From positions 1 through 40,579 of the forward strand of contig MLAK01000987.1 in the NCBI GenBank assembly GCA_001839685.1: a stretch of 40,579 bases of DNA, in the 5' to 3' direction. The translations under genes and the position numbers were made by a program. The DNA is from Tritrichomonas foetus. Taxonomy: Eukaryota; Parabasalia; Tritrichomonadida; Tritrichomonadidae. Every line of letters starts with the position of its first letter. Position 1 is the first letter of the stretch. Under the pieces are notes generated by a model. It was given only the letters and a program-made list of their open reading frames with translations. It searched no databases and was not told the DNA's origin. Of this stretch, positions 9,366-18,108 are shown piece after piece.

Positions 9366-9932
9366 TCAATAAAAGTAGGATATTTCGTAATTCTTTGAAA
9401 GACATTCTTTTTTATAATATCAAGCTTTCAATGAGTCATCAGAGACGACAAATTTTGCCGTGAACTCTTAAGGTCAAATTAAAGATCAAATTAACGAAAA
9501 GTGTTCACAGTAAAAATGGGGGAGACTTAAAAAAATATCCAGGCGGTTTAGGGTTATAATGATTGATTAGCATGGTAAAATATGTAGCAAGCAATGAAAG
9601 GTGATGCTTGCTTTATTCTAACCATATTTTGCCAATTCGTATGTTGATTGAGAATAAAATCATTTGGTTTTGGTTGATTTTCGAGTGGGAAAAATTAGTT
9701 TTTGAAATATTAGATAGGTTCTGTGTAGGACTGGGTTTCGCATTGATGCTCGATTTCACAGATATTTTTTTCATTTGAAAATTTACAGTTAATGTACAAA
9801 AAAGTTGTTTTCAGATTGGCAATTAAATGAAACCGTTTTTATTTGGTCTGATTTATCAATGTTATCTTATCGTTTATCAGAAAAAATTTAAAAGGATTTG
9901 TGATCGTTTAAAAAAAAAAATAACGTACAATC
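9366..9932. other. Intergenic, AT-rich, with TATCGTTTA strings
   Basis: No gene is supported. Shortly before the next start codon there are TTATCGTTTATC (about 9866) and GATCGTTTAAAA (about 9903), similar to the ACGTTTAT-like motif seen upstream of other genes here. Confidence 0.4.
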
Positions 9933-11174
9933 ATGGATAAAGTCGGCTGTAATCATCTCGTTATCGCGGGCCTTTTGGAATCCACGAATTATGCAAAAGC
10001 AGATTTCCTTTCAATGCATCTTGAACAACATTTACAATTCACAATCGATCGTCAAGGAAAATTAAAATCACAATGGGACGAATACTATCAAAATACACTT
10101 GTCCCACTTGAAATTACATCGCCAGAAATCGAAAAAGGTGAAACCGTTGTCTACACACGAGAAGGACGCGTTATCGGCAATTTTGATGATTTCAAAGATT
10201 GGTGTAAAACAAAATACGAAGTTGATATCGATTACGATGAAGAACGAATGAATGAAATCAGTAAAGTTCACGTCGAACGTGCTCAAAATGCGATTGATGA
10301 TGCAAATACGCAAGATTTTGATTCAAAAGTCGATAAAGTCTTAGAACAACGCGAAAAGAGACTCAGTAAAATGAACAAAATTTTAGATACTCACAAAGAA
10401 GTTTGCGCAAACGTAAATATCGCCATCGAAGAATTGAATGAATATGCAAATATTATTCAACCCCACATTGATGCTCTTTATGCACTCCATCACTACCCAG
10501 TTCCAGAGGAGCATCCAGAAGAAGAAGAACAGCCGAGCGAGCAGCCAAATAACGAAGAAGAAGAAAAAGAAGGCGAAGAGAAAGGTGAAAATGATGGTGA
10601 AACTGAAACAGAAACCGAAACGACAAATGATGAAACCGAAAAGCCTTCAGAAATTGCTCAAGAAGAAGAACCAGAAATTTCACCTGAAGATGGTGAAAAT
10701 GAAGAAAAACCGCCGAATGAGGAAGAAGAAGAAAAGCAAGAAAAGCCAGTAGAAGAGGAAGAAGAACCAGAACCTGATCCGGAATCATTAGAAGTGCAAG
10801 CCAAGATTCAAGAAACATTGAAGTGGCCAACACTTGAAAAATGTGCAGAAATTTGTGAAAAAATGAAAGATGCTGAAATTGGACTTCAAGAATTTGTTGA
10901 CCAAATTAAAGCAAAGGCAGAAGATTGCAATGTTCAGATAAAAGAAGAAAAATTCCGTTGGAAAAAACTTGAAGTTTCAATGCTCGAATTGAAAGAGCAA
11001 TTAACGGTTGCTGTGAATATGTTGAAAATTTCTGTCTTGTCAGCTGAAGAGCTCCAAATGAAGGCTGTGCAAACAGAAATTGATAACTACGATAATTTTG
11101 TTATTCCAAACGTAGAAAAAGAAATCCTCGACGCAGCCGCAATTAAATTTGCGGCAACTTTTCAATTTGCATAA
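9933..11174 (+). CDS. Protein with MDH1B-like N-terminal region and Glu-rich linker
   Basis: A 413-residue protein. Its first ~100 residues (HLVIAGLLESTNYAKADFL, then GNFDDFKDWCKTKYEVD) resemble the N-terminal region of MDH1B, the testis/cilium-linked malate dehydrogenase-like protein, where a VLAG...YYAKAELL motif starts a small thioredoxin-like alpha/beta module. No NAD-binding or malate dehydrogenase domain follows. Instead there is a helical segment (about 105-185), a highly acidic Glu/Pro/Thr-rich linker (about 190-290), and a C-terminal coiled coil (about 295-413). The architecture suggests a structural, possibly flagellar, protein that kept only the N-terminal module. The MDH1B link comes from remembered motif resemblance and needs a profile search; the gene itself is clearly coding. 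Confidence 0.6.
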   Translation: MDKVGCNHLVIAGLLESTNYAKADFLSMHLEQHLQFTIDRQGKLKSQWDEYYQNTLVPLEITSPEIEKGETVVYTREGRVIGNFDDFKDWCKTKYEVDIDYDEERMNEISKVHVERAQNAIDDANTQDFDSKVDKVLEQREKRLSKMNKILDTHKEVCANVNIAIEELNEYANIIQPHIDALYALHHYPVPEEHPEEEEQPSEQPNNEEEEKEGEEKGENDGETETETETTNDETEKPSEIAQEEEPEISPEDGENEEKPPNEEEEEKQEKPVEEEEEPEPDPESLEVQAKIQETLKWPTLEKCAEICEKMKDAEIGLQEFVDQIKAKAEDCNVQIKEEKFRWKKLEVSMLELKEQLTVAVNMLKISVLSAEELQMKAVQTEIDNYDNFVIPNVEKEILDAAAIKFAATFQFA

Positions 11175-11272
11175 AAAATTAATCTTTACGACTGATATGT
11201 AGTATTTTGCATTAAACAAATTTTATCCTACTAATGATATTTTGTTGGGATCGATGTTCATTGATGTATAAT

Positions 11273-11357
11273 AAATGATCATTAAAAAAAAAAATGAATA
11301 AAATGATCATTAAAAAAAAAAAAAAATGAATGAAATGATCATAAGAAGAATGAATAT
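11273..11357. repeat. Short tandem repeat with long A tracts
   Basis: About three copies of AAATGATCATTA followed by 10-14 A residues and TGAATA/G begin at 11273, 11301 and 11332. The third copy is degenerate. The A-tract length differs between copies, as expected from slippage. Confidence 0.75.
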
Positions 11358-11438
11358 ATGAATTAAAGTAAAACAAAAGATTTAGATGGATACTAAGTTT
11401 CTATCTTTATTCATTCAAATATATAATATATATAAAAC

Positions 11439-12725
11439 TCACATATGTTTCTTAATTGTTGTTCGATGATACCTGATAAAGAAAAGCACATAAGCAATGA
11501 ATTCGATTGCACAGATGAAGAAAAGCAGTTTTTGGATAAGCGCCGACATTCCTTTATCCAACTTTTCAGCTTCATCATCATCATCGTGCTTGACTTCATT
11601 CAAGAAATACTTCATTTGTTTTGCAGCACCAAAAACTTCCATTTTCAGTTTTTCACAGTCACTTCTGATATCAAAATTCATATTTTTTAATGCTTTTGAT
11701 GAATCTTCCCATAAATCAAGCATTTCTGTTTTCATTTGCCAAAGTGCATCTGAAACCCTTTCGAAGCGTGCAGCTGCTTTATCGATGACAGGCATCATTT
11801 TGTAATTAATGAAAAATGACAAATTTTCAGCAGAAATACTCTCTTTTGCACGAAGAATTAATTCTTTCGTCTCTAAAAGAGAATCAGAAAAATCATTGTT
11901 ATTCAATTTCTTATCATTGTTATTTGAATTTTCGTTTTCTGGAATATGTCCATCATAATTACTGATTTCATCCATGTATTTTGAAATAGTGAGCATTTTT
12001 GAACGTCGCATCATTTTTATCATTTGCCTGGCTGCTTTGCTTTCCTCCAAGTATTTTCTATTTCGCTCTATTATAGAAAGGTCAATTTTTTCAATATTTT
12101 TGGAAAGTGGAAAGAAAGAAAGAGAAAGCAAATTTGTAATGCAATGCTCACAATTTTCTGGTGTAAAAGAAAATAATGATAAATATCCAAAATTATAAAA
12201 ATCGCTGAGTTTTTGAGTGAAGCATTTCTTTTCCATACCTGTGTTTGTTATTGTTGACACTGTTAAATTTTTGTTTTGTTTTTCGATTCTGATTCTGACT
12301 TTTTCGGGATAAAAATTATAATCGAAATTACAATCAGCAAAAGGGAAAACTTCAGGTCCGCTCAAATGAACTCGAACCTGTTTTCTATCTGTAATTGGAG
12401 TAAAAGATAAATTGAATGCGTTGAAAAACCTGGATGTGACATTCGGACATAATTGTTTGCCGTAAGTAAATACGATCGTGTCGCCATGAAAAGCCATTTC
12501 TAACTCGGCAGCCCAATCGTTTGAATTTGTGGGCACCAACTGGCAAACACCACCATTCATCCCGCCAATGGAGGAGGTCAGATGGATAATCTTTTTCTGT
12601 GAGACGGCGTGGCCGCGAATCGACCAATTTCCAATTTCACCAATAGACGTATGTATAAAAGGAGGAATAAGCGAGTATGATGGATCGAAAAGTGAATAAG
12701 TGAATGGAAGAAAAAGCAAAAACAT
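11439..12725 (-). CDS. L-type lectin cargo receptor, ERGIC-53-like, with KKxx tail
   Basis: A 428-residue type I membrane protein. It has a short signal peptide (MFLLFLPFTYSL), then a legume-lectin-like domain (about 15-215) opening with IGNWSIRGHAV and continuing to NDWAAELEMAFHGD, the family's GNW...G.A and DWE...F.I.G pattern. Next comes a long helical stalk (about 215-385) with an Asn-rich insert, one TM helix (about 395-418) and a short basic tail ending IKKHM. The final KKHM is a dilysine KKxx signal for COPI retrieval, as in ERGIC-53. The inferred role is binding of high-mannose glycoproteins and their ER-to-Golgi export. Lectin-domain Asp/Asn metal ligands were not checked one by one, so sugar binding is not assured. 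The ATG at 12725 directly begins the signal peptide. Confidence 0.78.
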   Translation of the reverse strand: MFLLFLPFTYSLFDPSYSLIPPFIHTSIGEIGNWSIRGHAVSQKKIIHLTSSIGGMNGGVCQLVPTNSNDWAAELEMAFHGDTIVFTYGKQLCPNVTSRFFNAFNLSFTPITDRKQVRVHLSGPEVFPFADCNFDYNFYPEKVRIRIEKQNKNLTVSTITNTGMEKKCFTQKLSDFYNFGYLSLFSFTPENCEHCITNLLSLSFFPLSKNIEKIDLSIIERNRKYLEESKAARQMIKMMRRSKMLTISKYMDEISNYDGHIPENENSNNNDKKLNNNDFSDSLLETKELILRAKESISAENLSFFINYKMMPVIDKAAARFERVSDALWQMKTEMLDLWEDSSKALKNMNFDIRSDCEKLKMEVFGAAKQMKYFLNEVKHDDDDEAEKLDKGMSALIQKLLFFICAIEFIAYVLFFIRYHRTTIKKHM

Positions 12726-13049
12726 GATTTTTGTTCATCAAAATTTCAATTCATTAAAATTATAAGAGTGTAAAATGACATTAAAAAAATACATGGTTCG
12801 ATTCGTCAGCCTCAATCTAAAAACTAAACCTATCGATTCGATTCTCACGATCCAAGTACACTCGCACATCTCTAATAAGCCGTTAACCCTATCCTAACCA
12901 GCGTCATGTGAAATCCTCGAATATTATTTTATATGTATTAATTTGCCATTACGGCTTGAGGGCGACGAAATCATAGTATTTCACTGAAATAGTTACATCA
13001 ATGAAACACAAATATCGAGAAAGTACAAATTAGCGTAAAATTTTATTAT
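12726..13049. other. Intergenic between two minus-strand genes
   Basis: Holds the promoter of the ERGIC-53-like gene and the 3' end of the helical-repeat gene. Slightly less AT-rich than other gaps around 12830-12970. I see no gene or repeat. Confidence 0.4.
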
Positions 13050-14193
13050 TCAAATATGCGTCAGTTTCGAATATTCGTCAAATTTCTTCTTCACTGTTTC
13101 AGGTAAAATGTCATTTAACGTACAATCCTCAGAAATTAGGCTTTGGATGCAATCTGCGAAAATTCCAATAATGATCCTCTCCTCAGAATTTTCGTCCTTT
13201 TCGAAAAACGAAAATAAAATTGGAAAAATCTTTTCGTGGAAGTAAGCTTGGGTCTCCTTTTTGATGAAACTAACCTTTAGAAAATCTGAAATCGCTTTCA
13301 TTGCAAATGTGTTCTTTTTGAACTTCGTCAAGATCTTGGAAATAAGCGAGAAAAGAAGATCCAAATCAACTACAGTAACGCATATTGGATTTCCGTAAAT
13401 AATTTCTGTGATGAAATTTAATGCGAATACTTGATTCATAGTGAAAACTTCGTCATTGTGAGTATGGACAGTAGTGAGTGTGTCACCGATTTCGATTTTA
13501 GCGATTGCGTCGGAAACTAACTCGAGAAGATTTGGTAATTGTGGTTGACTTTTTGCGAGTAACGATAGAAACCGCCAATTTTCAATTGTTTTTTGGTCGT
13601 TAATTGCTTTCCATACAACAGACGGACTCTCGAGAAATTCGGAGTCTTCATCCAATTCATTGAGAATATCATACCTATTATGATCCAGAAGGTAATCCAA
13701 AATTTCCGGTTTCGCATCATTCATGTTAATATAATGTTTGAACATATAAGCTGTTGAAGGTTTGTGGCAATAATCGAGAAGGTCGGGAATGAATGGGAAT
13801 AATGTCGAAATTTCATCTGGAAAAAGCTCGAAACATGATTCTGTAAATTCGGATATTCGTTCAATTCCGATAATTTTCTTACTCTTTATAACATCCTCAA
13901 CAACATGGAGAAATTCATCGTGTTTTGCAAGTGTCATTTTGGCATTTGCATTTTTCATCACAAGAATAAATATCACGTTGTTGTATGGCTCGTCAAATAT
14001 CTGCCTAACTTCTTGGATAAGTAACCTGGAATTAGAAAATCGAAAAATACATTTTCCCCGATTCAATTTTTCTGTCAATCATTCTATTGGCATTTGTACG
14101 GCGGTTTTCACTTGATCCCATTAGTCTTGTTGGTGCGATTACTGTTGTTGATGTAGGATTAAATCGAGGTAATCGAATCCAAGATGAAGACAT
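13050..14193 (-). CDS. Helical-repeat (ARM/HEAT-like) protein with a predicted 25-nt intron
   Basis: Predicted to be 372 residues from exons 14193-14051 and 14025-13050. The long downstream frame has no ATG at its 5' end: its first codon is TTG and the first Met lies ~40 codons in. The overlapping upstream frame (MSSSWIRLPRFN) runs into a stop. Removing 14026-14050 joins the two without shifting the frame. The mature protein starts with a basic, Ser/Thr-rich ~45-residue N-terminus. The rest is all-helical with repeating L/F/I pairs (TLFPFIPDLLDYCHKP, then HEKIFPILFSFFEKD), typical of ARM/HEAT solenoids. These are a large family in trichomonads, used as protein-binding scaffolds; no partner can be named. 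Another Met lies upstream in frame (14226). I chose 14193 because a TTCAA initiator-like string lies immediately before it. Confidence 0.65.
14026..14050 (-). other. Predicted ultrashort spliceosomal intron (25 nt)
   Basis: On the minus strand the segment begins GTATTT and ends CTAATTCCAG, so it has a GT donor, a CTAAT branch-like site and an AG acceptor. Removal restores an uninterrupted frame across 14051/14025. Ultrashort introns of about this size have been described in Trichomonas vaginalis, as I recall. Confidence 0.6.
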
Positions 14194-14576
14194 TTTGAAT
14201 AACTTCTCTATCATTACATCAAACATCACTATTGTTACGATAAGTTCAGAAAATCCTCATCAATTGCCGTTTAAAAATTCACTTTCCCCAAGGTAACTTC
14301 CCCCGAATCTTTTAGGACTTGTCGAAACCAATTCTCTATAAGAATTAATCAAATAAATAAATCTTGTTTTGATTAGTATATATATGCCAGTAACAAAGAT
14401 CAAACATCAAAGAGCTTTTTGAAATTAAAATGTTATTAATTCTGTTTATTATCAAATTTTGAATAAATAACGATAACTATTATATTGAAAAGTTCTTGGG
14501 TTTATTTCTGGCATGTTTTCTTTTTGAGAATTTTCCCAAAAAATTTTCAGTTGGAATTTCACTTCATTATGTGAAA
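14194..14576. other. Intergenic
   Basis: Separates the divergent solenoid gene and the decayed CRN/RHS-type gene. On the minus side, ACTTATCGTAAC lies about 45 bp before the solenoid start. No gene seen. Confidence 0.4.
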
Positions 14577-16045
14577 ATGTATCAAGTTCCAATTGAAGAC
14601 TGGAAATTATTTCAGAAATTTAAACAAGCAATGTCTCATGAAGATTTCCAACCTCCTCTCCTTCCATTAGTAAAAACACCCCAGGTAGACCCAATCCAAA
14701 CTGTAAATGACTTTCTTTCAAAGAAACGAGAAGAATCATTCATTGTTCTTTCTGATAAAGTGAACATGCAAAAAATCTATTGTAATTTTCATTTAATTCC
14801 ATCTGGAACAAAGTATCAACTTTTTACTGATTCTGTCTCTTATAATGACTATCTTTCAACTCTTAAAGAAGAACAAAAGGAAATATTTCAAAACACTTTT
14901 TCCCTTTTTGAAGTTGATACATTTCAGAATAATATTAAAGATTGTGATATTCCAATTATTGATTCCATTATTGATCTAAATAGTGAAGCAGTCAGAACTC
15001 ATATGTTTAATAACATGGTTTTCCATCTCACAGAAAATGAACTGTATACATTTCTCATTGAAATCTTACTTCCAATCACATCTAAAGAGAAAATTGAATC
15101 GATAATTCTTTAATATCAACAATATCTCTTAATTCCTCTGAATTGTCGCATAAATCATCATCCGATCTTAGACAAAAAAGTAGAAGTTATTGAATATTTA
15201 CAGGAAATTAACAATTCAATTACCACAAAATCCAAGACCCGAAAATGTGATACTCTGATAGAAGTCTTAGTTAATATTTTGTTATTTTTTAAATATGGAA
15301 AACATAATTTTGAAAATCTTAAATGTAGTTGCTATTTCGAAAATCTCATTTTATTAATGAGATATTTATTAAAAGCAGATGAAAAAATATATCAATTGAA
15401 AAATAACCGAGACCTAGAAGATCATATGATAATCTCATCAAAAATAAAATAGGTAAAATGAATCAAGAATGGAATGATCTTTGTAAACAACTCCAAAATA
15501 TTCCCAAATCAATTTCAACATTTATGATATGTATTCAAACATTATATGAATCTTTTTCTGGTAATCTCAATTGTGATCAACAAATTAAAGCACACATAAA
15601 TGGATCTTTATTTGATCTGGAAATTCTTCACCCACGAAGCACAATTCTGGATAATCTTAAATATAAAAGAGTTTTGATTTTTGGTCTTAATTGGAATGTG
15701 ATTCCAAAATATGATTTTGATATTTCAAAATATCAACGAGTTATTGATATTACAACAAAAGGATTTACCAAATGTCTTACAGAGTTAGAAATATTCCCTT
15801 ATTTAAATATTATATTTAACCCAATAAATGTCATGTTCAATTTCGAAAATGAATGGGATATAACTTGTCAAAAAGAAAATGAAATTCTTTATAACATTTA
15901 TGAGGCCGATCTAATAGGGTTATCAGTTCTTCGGTATTATCCAATTTTTTATAATGCGATTCAGAAGTTTTGTGGCAAACCAAAATTTACTCAATATTTA
16001 TCAATTCTAGGATCTTCATGAACAGGAAAAAGTTCAATGTTAATA
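14577..16045 (+). pseudogene. CRN/RHS-type NTPase-nuclease gene, broken, 5' part
   Basis: The 5' part of a decayed gene whose 3' part lies at 18109-19555. A plausible original start is the ATG at 14577 (MYQVPIEDW). The frame is stopped by TAA at 15111-15113, stays open after that stop to a TAG near 15450, then continues in another frame from about 15458. A further stop (TGA, 16019-16021) falls inside the Walker A (P-loop) motif, between ILGSS and TGKSSM. A few codons later a transposon has inserted at 16046. Crinkler/RHS-type proteins combine a variable N-terminal region, a STAND-like P-loop NTPase and a restriction-endonuclease-like C-terminus; some act as effectors, others are linked to selfish elements. 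The family call is inferred from the P-loop context and the C-terminal block. I see at least three disabling changes in this half, so it is not expected to make a functional product. Confidence 0.6.
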
Positions 16046-16087
16046 CAGTCATTAATAAAAGTATGTCCCACTAATAAAAGTGTGTCC
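16046..16087 (+). repeat. Left terminal inverted repeat (42 bp)
   Basis: Identical to the reverse complement of 18067-18108. It contains a tandem pair TAATAAAAGTRTGTCC at 16053-16068 and 16072-16087, 19 bp apart and differing at one base, likely two transposase-binding sites. Confidence 0.97.
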
Positions 16088-16139
16088 TGGCTTTTTTCGT
16101 ACGTTTAGATTTTTTCATTTTTATTTCCAGATTTTCTCA

Positions 16140-17621
16140 ATGAAGAAAGCAGCCACTCCGATTCTGTTTGAAGAATTGATTAACCGTGCACAAACATTAT
16201 TTGGACAGCGCCTTTATATTTCATTAAAACGAAGTTCAGAGCTTTCAAGCTGTCAATATCGATATTCACAAATTGCCAAAGTTTATGAGATCTTTTCAGA
16301 ATTTGACGATATAATTACAACCAAAAAAAATGTGCAGTTACTCTTCGGGATATCCAGGAGAATTTTGACACGAAGTCTCGAGCAAGCAAGAAAAAGCCAC
16401 AAAAATGATGGAAGACCAAAATCACTAACTGACATTCAAGAAAAACAAGTCCTCGAATTTATCAAATCTAATGCAATTGCATCAACGCCATTGTCTCAAT
16501 GTGAAGTGCTTGATTTTATTCTTGAAAACTTTCAAGTTGCTTTGTCATATGGTTGGATGACAAATTTCTTAAAAAGGTATCAAAGTGAAGTGATTCCAGC
16601 AACTGCAATACCACAAGATGGTGCACGTTTATCAATAAGTCCGGATAATATTCATGAATATATTAATATACTGAAAGCAGAAGTTGCTGGAATTTATATG
16701 GACCTAATATATAATTTTGACGAAATGGGTTCTTCAGAACGACACGAATCAAAATCAAAAGATGTGCTTGTCCCTGCTGATATGAAAGGACAATCAATCC
16801 ATTATTCAATCAAACGGAACCAAAAAAATCAAACATTAGTTGCGTGCATCAATGCAGGTGGTGACACTGTTATGCCCATGATCATCGATCATCGAACTAG
16901 AATTCAATCAGATGTGATATCATCTGGATTAAGAAAAGATGAGGATGTAATGCTTCGAAGCTCATCAACTGGCTTTGTTAATGAAGATCTTATTATAGAA
17001 TGGTTGAAATTAAGTGTATTAAAACATGTTCAAGAGTCAAGAACAAGCATTGGAAATCTTGATAGTCCTGCTGTTATGTTTTCAGATAATTGTTCATCAC
17101 ATACAACAGATTCTATCAAAAAATTACTTGGTGAAAATTTGATTAAACTAATTACTTTCCCAAGTAACTCAACAGGTTTGTTTCAAATGTTGGATTTAGT
17201 TACTTTTGGGATTGTGAAGAGACGAAAAAAAACAATCAGAACTGAATTTATAAAAAATTCACAAGCTGACCAAATAAACAAGTTAATACAAGCTTTCGAA
17301 CAGGCTACCACCGGAAATACCAATAGAAAGGCTTTTTCAAAGGCTGGAATAAAGCCTAATACTAGCAATGAACCATATACTGCAATAATTGATGAAAATG
17401 AATTTACCAAATCGTGTACTATTCAAGAAATATTGACTAAATCAGAAAATTCAAAAAATTCAACCAACCTTACTCGAACAACCCAATTTGGATTCATCAA
17501 CAAACAGTATTTTGAAGAAGAACTGAAAAAGAGGCTAGAAATCAGAAAAAAAAAGAAGCCACTGAAGTCAAAAGGGATAAAATATCATCCCAAACCAAAA
17601 ATCCCAAAAATAAGTAAATAA
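16140..17621 (+). CDS. Pogo/Tigger-type DDE_1 transposase
   Basis: A 493-residue transposase starting at the ATG at 16140 (MKKAATPILFEEL); the frame upstream of it has no ATG. The N-terminal half holds helix-turn-helix DNA-binding regions. GRPKSLTDIQEKQVLEFI is the link into the second, CENP-B-like HTH that extends to YGWMTNFLKRY. The catalytic DDE_1 domain shows D194 in YNFDEMGSSE, D316 in MFSDNCSSH, and D352 in FPSNSTGLFQMLDLV, a DD35D arrangement. The C-terminus is very basic (RLEIRKKKKPLKSKG), typical of these enzymes and able to act in nuclear import. The enzyme would bind the terminal repeats and cut and paste the element at TA. The gene is unbroken, so the copy may be autonomous. CGTACGTTTAGA about 40 bp upstream resembles the host promoter-like motif. 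Confidence 0.93.
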   Translation: MKKAATPILFEELINRAQTLFGQRLYISLKRSSELSSCQYRYSQIAKVYEIFSEFDDIITTKKNVQLLFGISRRILTRSLEQARKSHKNDGRPKSLTDIQEKQVLEFIKSNAIASTPLSQCEVLDFILENFQVALSYGWMTNFLKRYQSEVIPATAIPQDGARLSISPDNIHEYINILKAEVAGIYMDLIYNFDEMGSSERHESKSKDVLVPADMKGQSIHYSIKRNQKNQTLVACINAGGDTVMPMIIDHRTRIQSDVISSGLRKDEDVMLRSSSTGFVNEDLIIEWLKLSVLKHVQESRTSIGNLDSPAVMFSDNCSSHTTDSIKKLLGENLIKLITFPSNSTGLFQMLDLVTFGIVKRRKKTIRTEFIKNSQADQINKLIQAFEQATTGNTNRKAFSKAGIKPNTSNEPYTAIIDENEFTKSCTIQEILTKSENSKNSTNLTRTTQFGFINKQYFEEELKKRLEIRKKKKPLKSKGIKYHPKPKIPKISK

Positions 17622-18066
17622 AAAGTAATTCATTTATTAATTCTATCTTTGTTCTTTTTGATGTGAAATAGTTGCTATGTACAAGTGTTTGAGATATATT
17701 AGTTTATGTTTCTTTCATTTGTTCTTGTCATATAAATGAAACAAAAATAATGAAGTGAAATGAATGACACAAATAATCAGGAACATCTGATTGGATTCTA
17801 TATATTGAGCAAATTAAATAAGAATTATTGAGTAATTATACAATTATGATGTTTGACAGTAGCAATTTGAAAATCCAAGGAATTTTATAAAATATTGCAG
17901 ATTTTAGATATCTGAATAAGAATTTTTATTTTCGATTTATTAGCATTTCAACTTATAGTAGAGATGGTAATAATCATGTATGCACAAATTCGATCATAAA
18001 AAAGTCTCTATATATTGGAGAAATAAGGAAATTAAAAAGTAAAAAAAGTCTATTTATTTAGAGGTG

Positions 18067-18108
18067 GGACACACTTTTATTAGTGGGACATACTTTTATT
18101 AATGACTG
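18067..18108 (-). repeat. Right terminal inverted repeat (42 bp)
   Basis: Perfect inverted copy of 16046-16087, with the same internal tandem pair, followed by the target-duplication TA at 18109-18110. The match ends exactly at 42 bp; the next inward bases differ. Confidence 0.97.

Larger units (their letters stand above)
16046..18108 (+). mobile_element. Complete pogo/Tigger-like (Tc1/mariner superfamily) DNA transposon
   Basis: A 2063-bp element bounded by perfect 42-bp terminal inverted repeats that begin CAGTCATTAATAAAAG. It is flanked on both sides by TA (16044-16045 and 18109-18110), the target duplication expected for this superfamily. It carries one intact transposase gene in the plus orientation, with ~445 bp of AT-rich 3' sequence before the right end. 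Perfect repeats, an intact gene and clean target duplication point to a recent insertion. It sits inside the decayed CRN/RHS-type gene. Removing the element and one TA leaves the host reading frame in register. Confidence 0.95.

Noticed and set aside
10438..10833. Long Lys-rich and Leu-rich frames over the Glu-rich linker
   Set aside because: They are shadows of the GAA/GAG-rich coding sequence of the 9933-11174 gene; the same applies to the Ser-rich antisense frame over RSPH9.
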